Positions 16,238-20,005 of a DNA stretch of 20,005 nucleotides are shown piece after piece. Where the stretch lies: the NCBI GenBank assembly GCA_019752975.1, contig JAIELM010000083.1, forward strand, positions 1 through 20,005. The letters are read 5' to 3'. The notes beneath the pieces were generated by a model that was not told the origin of the DNA, made no database searches, and worked only from the letters and a program-made list of their open reading frames with translations. The stretch is from Undibacterium sp. Lineage in GTDB: Bacteria; Pseudomonadota; Gammaproteobacteria; Burkholderiales; Burkholderiaceae_D. Numbering within the stretch: the first letter of the stretch is position 1; every line of letters starts with the position of its first letter. Position numbers and translations under genes: made by a program.

Positions 16238-17963
16238 AAAACAGCTAGCGATGCAGCTGCTGCTGGAAGCCGCGCGACCAGAAAAACGCCATGTCATTCT
16301 CGGTGTCATTTTTCTTTTTATCGCTGCCGGTCTAGAAGCGCTCGGTCCCTTATTGGGTAAGGCTTTGATCGACCACTATTTGCTTCCCCATCATGTTGAC
16401 CTCGAGATGATGGCATTGTTGTTGACCGCTTTTTTTCTTACCGGATGCGCCGCGACTTGGCTGCGCTATTTACAACTGACGCGTTTGGCTGGCGTCGCGA
16501 TGCGCTCGGTACGACGATTACGTGAACAAGTGTACGCCCATGTGCTGCGTCTACCCATGGCCTATTTTGATAAGGCGATTACTGGGCAGTTAGTGAGCCG
16601 CGTGACCAATGATACTGAGGCCGTTAAAAATCTTTACGTGCAAGTTTTGTTCGTGATGTTAGATAGTTCGATTGTGGTGCTCGGTGCCTTGGTGGCGATG
16701 GCTTGGCTAGATAGCCGTTTGATGTTGATCGTTTTAATGCTGATCCCCGCGGTGGTAATTATCGTTTGGTTTTATCAAAAATGGAGCGCGCCAGCAATTG
16801 CCAAGGTGCGTCAAATGCGTAGTGATATCAATGCCCAAGTAGCTGAAAGCATACATGGGATGAGTGCGCTGCAAAGCTGCAATGCCGAGCAAGGTTTTGG
16901 TGCACGTTTTGCCAATACCAATCAGCAGCATTATTTGGCTCGTTTGCAGGAGCTGCGTGCCAATGCTTGGCTGTTACGTCCTGCCTTAGATTTGCTTAGC
17001 AATCTGTTGTTCGTTGGCGTGATCTTCGTTTTTTCGCAGCGGCCTTTTTCTGCTTTGGAGGTTGGTATTTTGTATGCCTTTGTCAGTTACATCGCTAGGG
17101 TAGTGGATCCATTAATTCAAATCACTTTACAGTTCGGACAAATCCAACAGGCGGTGGTGTCTGCCGCAAGGGTGAATAATTTATTGCAAGAGTTGCCGGT
17201 CACCTCGCAAACCAATGACGCGGAAATTAGCCGTGGTGAACTGAGACTAGAACAAGTGAATTTTGGCTACCATCCTGATCAAGCGGTTTTGCATGGAATT
17301 GATTTGCATATTCCGGCAGGGTGTTTCTATGGCATAGTCGGGCATACTGGTAGCGGCAAATCGACTTTATTAAGTTTGCTATTACGTTTTTATACTGCGC
17401 AAACTGGCCAACTCACGGTCGACAATATTCCCCTCGCTGAACTGAGTGACCAGCACTTTCGTGCCAGCGTAGGCTTGGTTCCGCAAGAGCCTTTTTTACT
17501 CGCCGCCAATGCCAGTGAAAACATCGCCATGGGACGCGATATCAGCGAGCAAGACATCATTAATGCGGCCAAGGCGGCGCACGCCCATGATTTTATTTTG
17601 CAATTAGAACAGGGCTATGCCACGCCGCTAGGTGAGGGCGGCGCCAAACTCTCGACCGGACAAAAACAACTCATTGCGATTGCGAGAGCTTTAGCTGGCA
17701 AGCCAAAAATTCTATTCCTAGACGAAGCCACATCGCATATCGATAGCCAAACCGAACAGATAGTGCAAATCGCCTTAAATGAACTCCGTGGAAAAGTCAC
17801 CATCGTCGCCATTGCGCATAGACTCTCCACCATCCGTGATGCAGATCAAATTGTGGTGTTAAATCATGGACGTATCGTGGAACAAGGACAGCATCATGAC
17901 CTGATGGCGATGCCGCATGGTTTGTATCAGAAATTGTATTTACTGGAGACTTTAGAGGAGTAA
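16206..17963 (+). CDS. MdlB-like half of a heterodimeric ABC exporter
   Basis: This 585-residue half-transporter overlaps the end of its partner by 32 bases, with GGAGGAGAG just upstream of the ATG. It has an exporter membrane domain (about 20-310) and an ATPase domain (about 345-580). Walker A is GHTGSGKST with Lys385, the signature is the variant LSTGQ at 482-486, and Walker B is ILFLDEATSHID with the catalytic Glu507 present. Together the two genes give one full and one degenerate ATP site: the partner supplies a normal LSGGQ but lacks the glutamate, and this subunit has the glutamate but an altered signature. That asymmetry is typical of MdlAB-like heterodimers. It is the last gene of the apparent operon; a 616-base gap follows. 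Confidence 0.9.
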   Translation: MKPVSIKSSSEKQLAMQLLLEAARPEKRHVILGVIFLFIAAGLEALGPLLGKALIDHYLLPHHVDLEMMALLLTAFFLTGCAATWLRYLQLTRLAGVAMRSVRRLREQVYAHVLRLPMAYFDKAITGQLVSRVTNDTEAVKNLYVQVLFVMLDSSIVVLGALVAMAWLDSRLMLIVLMLIPAVVIIVWFYQKWSAPAIAKVRQMRSDINAQVAESIHGMSALQSCNAEQGFGARFANTNQQHYLARLQELRANAWLLRPALDLLSNLLFVGVIFVFSQRPFSALEVGILYAFVSYIARVVDPLIQITLQFGQIQQAVVSAARVNNLLQELPVTSQTNDAEISRGELRLEQVNFGYHPDQAVLHGIDLHIPAGCFYGIVGHTGSGKSTLLSLLLRFYTAQTGQLTVDNIPLAELSDQHFRASVGLVPQEPFLLAANASENIAMGRDISEQDIINAAKAAHAHDFILQLEQGYATPLGEGGAKLSTGQKQLIAIARALAGKPKILFLDEATSHIDSQTEQIVQIALNELRGKVTIVAIAHRLSTIRDADQIVVLNHGRIVEQGQHHDLMAMPHGLYQKLYLLETLEE

Positions 17964-17964
17964 T

Positions 17965-18143
17965 TTATCCGGTACAAAATACCTGCCTCAAAGGAGTTTG
18001 GTGTAAGTATTCCCGCTCAGGATCTGGCGCTTTATAGCATTTGCCATTGACCTTGGAAATGCTTATACCGCAGTCGACCCGCATCTGATCGAGTAATTTA
18101 GGTTTTGGCGGGCTGATGTTTTCGTCTATTTGGTTATAGCTGT
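17965..18143 (-). pseudogene. possible remnant of a small secreted protein gene
   Basis: On the minus strand a frame of 59 codons ends in TAA at 17965-17967 and reads like real protein: it includes ENISPPKPKLLDQMRVDCG, then GKCYKAPDPEREYLHQTPLR, ending QVFCTG, with three cysteines. It has no convincing start; the only ATG inside would give 39 residues without a ribosome binding site. Just upstream, past in-frame stops, two other readings carry signal-peptide-like segments after an A9 run (for example KKTTCFFLLAS), which suggests a once-longer exported protein broken by frameshifts. It is convergent with the ABC operon, with its stop at the very end of the exporter gene. No family is recognised. 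Confidence 0.3.
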
Positions 18144-18358
18144 ATATTTAATTAGTGCATTGAAATATAGCCAGCATCCATGCGGCTTGCAAGAAGAAAA
18201 AAACAAGTTGTCTTTTTTTTTGATGTTCGGTTATTTTTGCATGATGAAAATTAAATCATGTTCCCGTGGACATACAGAGCTAGTTCTGTGAATTTTGGCG
18301 GCCTAAAATGATGCACGAATACTGTATGTTTATGCAGCTCGAAAAATTTGCTATATAG

Positions 18359-18423
18359 TGAAGCGAAGGAACCGAGCGCGTCCAACAACGAGTTGTTGAA
18401 ACGGACTCGGTTCCTTCGCTTCA
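18359..18423. repeat. 18-bp perfect inverted repeat with nested hairpin
   Basis: TGAAGCGAAGGAACCGAG at 18359-18376 is the exact reverse complement of 18406-18423. The 29-base interior carries a second small stem, CAACAA/TTGTTG around CGAG. There is no T-run, so it is not a standard terminator. Its perfection and its place just before the cassette-like genes suggest a recombination, protein-binding or mobile-element-derived site. Confidence 0.85.
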
Positions 18424-18458
18424 GTAAAACAGCATAGGATCGGGCAAAGGTTTTTGGA

Positions 18459-18512
18459 GTTCTTTGGTTTCAATGGTATTGCTGTTACGTGCCGCTCTCT
18501 ATGCCAAAGAAC
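18459..18512. repeat. 9-bp perfect inverted repeat
   Basis: GTTCTTTGG at 18459-18467 is the reverse complement of CCAAAGAAC at 18504-18512, with a 36-base interior. It is followed by GTTAGAT at 18518-18524, which fits the integron core-site pattern GTTRRRY exactly, though no matching partner motif was found on the left side. Confidence 0.6.
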
Positions 18513-18525
18513 GTTACGTTAGATT

Positions 18526-18569
18526 GGGACATCGCAAAAAATGCGATGCCCTCAACTTTAAAGTTAGCA
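18526..18569. other. attC-like hairpin in front of the SLATT gene
   Basis: CATCGCA (18530-18536) pairs with TGCGATG (18542-18548) around an AAAAA loop. A single A (18529) is left unpaired, and GGG (18526-18528) pairs with CCC (18549-18551). The run then passes through CTCAAC to GTTAGCA (18563-18569), matching five of seven core-site positions. A stem with an extrahelical base ending at a GTTAG box, 10 bases before a start codon, is the expected right end of an integron attC site. Confidence 0.35.
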
Positions 18570-18579
18570 CACAATAATC

Positions 18580-19257
18580 ATGACAGCCAATACGCCAGCG
18601 CCAATAAAAGAAACGCCCGTTGAGCACCTATTGCGCTCACTTCAAATTACAGCAACATCAAGATTTTTTGCTGCAAAGAGATTTAGGAGTCACGAATCGT
18701 GGTCGCTCTGGGCAATTTCCATCGCCTCTCTACTGCTTATTTTCATTCCGCTATTCAAACCATTTGGCCTACAAATCTATCTATCCGATGGCCTAGTGAA
18801 TGTCGCCCAAGTTTTATCTGCGGCCATTATTTTGGTTTTCTCATTGCTGGTAAATGGCTCAAAGTACGGTGAGCGTGCTGAAATGATGCACAGCTGCGCT
18901 CTATCCATAAACTCAATTAGCAGAAGGCTTGAGTACCATATCCACACAAATACTGCAGAGGTGGAGCTTGCTGGCCTGCGAACTGAATACGAAAATTTAT
19001 TAGAAAAACATGAGAACCACTCAGATCATGATTTTCTGCGCGCTCAGATTCGGAAGTTTTCAAAATACTACAACGTCGACTGGAAAAAGATCGCAAAAGC
19101 ATACATCTATGATAGCTTTAGCTACTCAGCCTATGTTCTGTTGATACTGGTTCAGGTCGCCTTTATTTGGCTAATGGTTGTCAATCCGAAATTCGATCCA
19201 ATTCGCAGATTTATTGGTATTGAGCCGTGTGTCGCCAGCCGCGGGGCGCCCAATTGA
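18580..19257 (+). CDS. SLATT_5-type 2-3 TM protein, predicted defence-related membrane effector
   Basis: This 225-residue membrane protein fits the SLATT superfamily (SMODS and SLOG-associating 2TM effector), most like SLATT_5. An N-terminal LLRSLQITATSRFFAAKRFRSHESWSLW segment (about 17-44) precedes TM helices at about 41-59 and 72-91. A cytoplasmic helical part contains SISRRLEYH and YENLLEKHENHSDHDF (about 137-152), a block I associate with SLATT_5. A further TM helix is at about 183-202. SLATT proteins are predicted pore-forming or membrane-perturbing effectors, coupled to nucleotide second-messenger or reverse-transcriptase systems in anti-phage loci. None of those partners is in this window. 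No ribosome binding site precedes the ATG, and the stop codon lies directly after an attC-like R'' box, as in integron cassettes. Family call is fairly strong; defence function is inferred. Confidence 0.75.
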   Translation: MTANTPAPIKETPVEHLLRSLQITATSRFFAAKRFRSHESWSLWAISIASLLLIFIPLFKPFGLQIYLSDGLVNVAQVLSAAIILVFSLLVNGSKYGERAEMMHSCALSINSISRRLEYHIHTNTAEVELAGLRTEYENLLEKHENHSDHDFLRAQIRKFSKYYNVDWKKIAKAYIYDSFSYSAYVLLILVQVAFIWLMVVNPKFDPIRRFIGIEPCVASRGAPN

Positions 19258-19357
19258 GCGCTCGCTGTGCTAATCCGGTAGTCGAGTGGGACGACCACAA
19301 GCTTCGCTTGTGGTTCCCTACGCTTCGCTTCGGTCACCCCTCACTTTCACGTTTGCC
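19248..19357. other. attC-like site between the SLATT gene and the next ORF
   Basis: The site starts with GCCCAAT at 19248-19254 (six of seven positions of RYYYAAC), immediately before the SLATT stop codon. It ends with GTTTGCC at 19351-19357 (five of seven of GTTRRRY), six bases before the next ATG. Between them GAGTGGGAC (19284-19292) faces GTCACCCCTC (about 19333-19342) imperfectly, and a central hairpin ACCACAAGC-TTC-GCTTGTGGT lies at about 19293-19314. Length 110 bases and the strand order R''-L''-L'-R' fit integron cassette recombination sites. The end boxes are degenerate. Confidence 0.5.
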
Positions 19358-19362
19358 ATCAT

Positions 19363-19758
19363 ATGTCCCTTTTTAGCCGATTCAAATTATGGCGCAGCGC
19401 TCGAAAGCCTCAGCCTCTTGAAAAATGGTTCTTTGTTACATTTGACGAATCTAATGTAAGCATTCGTGCGAATCTGCCAGTCGGTAAGGCTTGGGAGCAG
19501 TCGTTTTTGTGGTCAACGATTGAACGAGTTTGCTTCAAGGATGAAGGCCCGTATCAGTCAGACGAAATATATGTGTTCACATCTGAGCGACCTGAATCAT
19601 TTGTGATCCCCACTGAGGCAAATGGTGGAAGTGAATTCTTCGGTAAGTTGGTTGAACGCGGTCTTTTTCCAGCTGACATTATGGCGAAAGCTATTTCATC
19701 CACTGATGGTGGTTTGTATTGTTGGCCTTCGATGGAAAGTAGCCACGCTGATGGCTAA
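19363..19758 (+). CDS. cassette-type conserved hypothetical protein, 131 aa
   Basis: The 131-residue product is soluble, beginning MSLFSRFKLWRSARKPQPLE and continuing WFFVTFDESNVSIRANLP...WEQSFLWSTIERVCFKDEGPYQSDEIYVFTS, then a SFVIPTEANGGSEFF block (about 77-91). I recall proteins of this pattern as small uncharacterised members of cassette arrays or toxin-immunity neighbourhoods, but no function is assigned. It starts only six bases after an attC-like box and lacks a ribosome binding site. Its TAA stop (19756-19758) lies inside the GGCTAAC box of the next attC-like site, a classic cassette feature. Confidence 0.7.
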   Translation: MSLFSRFKLWRSARKPQPLEKWFFVTFDESNVSIRANLPVGKAWEQSFLWSTIERVCFKDEGPYQSDEIYVFTSERPESFVIPTEANGGSEFFGKLVERGLFPADIMAKAISSTDGGLYCWPSMESSHADG

Positions 19759-19842
19759 CAGGATAATCGATCGGACTGGCCGCGATGCGGCCGTGTTCTT
19801 TTTCAATTCATGGGCGGCCATCTGCTCATTTCAGCGCTAGGT
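19753..19842. other. attC-like site after the second cassette ORF
   Basis: GGCTAAC (19753-19759, six of seven of RYYYAAC) contains the preceding ORF's stop. GCTAGGT (19836-19842, six of seven of GTTRRRY, with C for T at position two) closes the 90-base element. TGGCCGC (19777-19783) pairs with GCGGCCA (19814-19820), and the arms outside it, CGATCGGAC and CTGCTCATTTCAGC, are loosely complementary. This matches the fold of an integron attC site. Confidence 0.55.
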
Positions 19843-19851
19843 GTAAAGCGT

Positions 19852-20005
19852 TTGAGCATCCTCCACAACTTGAAGCTGCGGTTTTCGCCGCCACGCATCT
19901 CTGACCCGGATTTCGGCAGCCTGCTGTTCATCTTCATTCCGAACGCGCCGGAGCGGTCTTACTGGGAGTGCGAATGGAGGTTCCCAAAGACTGGCACTGA
20001 AATTT
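19852..20005 (+). CDS. partial cassette-type hypothetical protein (N-terminal part)
   Basis: A frame opening with TTG at 19852 stays open to the window edge (51 codons). It reads MSILHNLKLRFSPPRISDPD, then FGSLLFIFIPNAPERSYWEC and EWRFPKTGTEI. I recall the DPDFG...PxxPERSYWExEW...PxTGT pattern from small uncharacterised proteins of cassette or immunity type. No ATG is available in frame, since an in-frame TAA lies just upstream. The AGGTG at the end of the attC-like site lies at a suitable distance to act as ribosome binding site. The base composition is visibly more GC-rich than the SLATT ORF, supporting a separate origin of each cassette. Confidence 0.6.
   Translation, partial: MSILHNLKLRFSPPRISDPDFGSLLFIFIPNAPERSYWECEWRFPKTGTEI

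Larger units (their letters stand above)
17964..18579. other. 616-base gap between the ABC exporter and the cassette-like region
   Basis: The stretch marks the change from core to accessory DNA. It contains a possible degraded minus-strand gene (17965-18143), an A/T-rich hairpin with a nine-base T-run (about 18198-18221) that could end the exporter transcript, an 18-bp perfect inverted repeat (18359-18423), a 9-bp inverted repeat (18459-18467 with 18504-18512) and an attC-like hairpin (18526-18569). No integrase, transposase or tRNA was seen. Confidence 0.55.

Noticed and set aside
18198..18221. Strong intrinsic terminator with A/T-rich stem
   Set aside because: The stem is almost entirely A-T with a mismatch and lies over 200 bases after the ABC operon, so it is noted only as part of the gap.

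Overview
The window looks like a chromosomal segment of a betaproteobacterium, most likely Burkholderiales and possibly near Oxalobacteraceae/Undibacterium. The reasons are two tandem LpxL/HtrB-type acyltransferases divergent from metK, a YcgR-type PilZ protein, HDOD and DUF4124-like proteins, and moderate GC. This placement is inferred from gene content and style, because no rRNA or other marker is present.

Region 1 (1-1680, minus strand). A small unknown gene and a YcgR/PilZ c-di-GMP receptor precede an AlkB-like reading frame. After about 136 AlkB-like residues that frame runs, without a break, into an unmistakable MreB segment and leaves the window. It is either a real gene fusion or an assembly joint at about base 114. 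Region 2 (1681-4460, plus). A possible 23-residue membrane microprotein, an HDOD protein, and a pair made of an exported SAM-methyltransferase-like protein and a DUF4124-like secreted protein.

Region 3 (4447-7003). tsaD (minus), then a gene-free stretch with a roughly 100-bp imperfect palindrome, a small unknown gene (plus) and a MarC-family membrane protein (minus). Region 4 (7064-11028). Two lipid A-type acyltransferases and a downstream unknown gene on the minus strand, divergent from metK on the plus strand. metK has a recognisable promoter, a leader of about 160 nt with a terminator-like hairpin, and a long palindrome after its stop.

Region 5 (11255-17963, plus). An exported M14 zinc carboxypeptidase/amidase, an exported S9 prolyl oligopeptidase, and a heterodimeric MdlAB-like ABC exporter, tightly packed and probably co-transcribed from the oligopeptidase onward. 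A peptide-processing and transport role is inferred.

Region 6 (17964-20005). This accessory region opens with a 616-bp gap holding a degraded secreted-protein remnant on the minus strand and several hairpins, including an 18-bp perfect inverted repeat. It continues with three plus-strand ORFs separated by attC-like folded sites, in the head-to-tail form of integron gene cassettes. The first ORF is a SLATT_5-type 2-3 TM protein, from a family predicted to act as a membrane effector in nucleotide-signalling anti-phage systems. No integrase is visible in the window. The solitary SLATT cassette is the best candidate for an undescribed defence element; the AlkB-MreB junction is the most anomalous structure.
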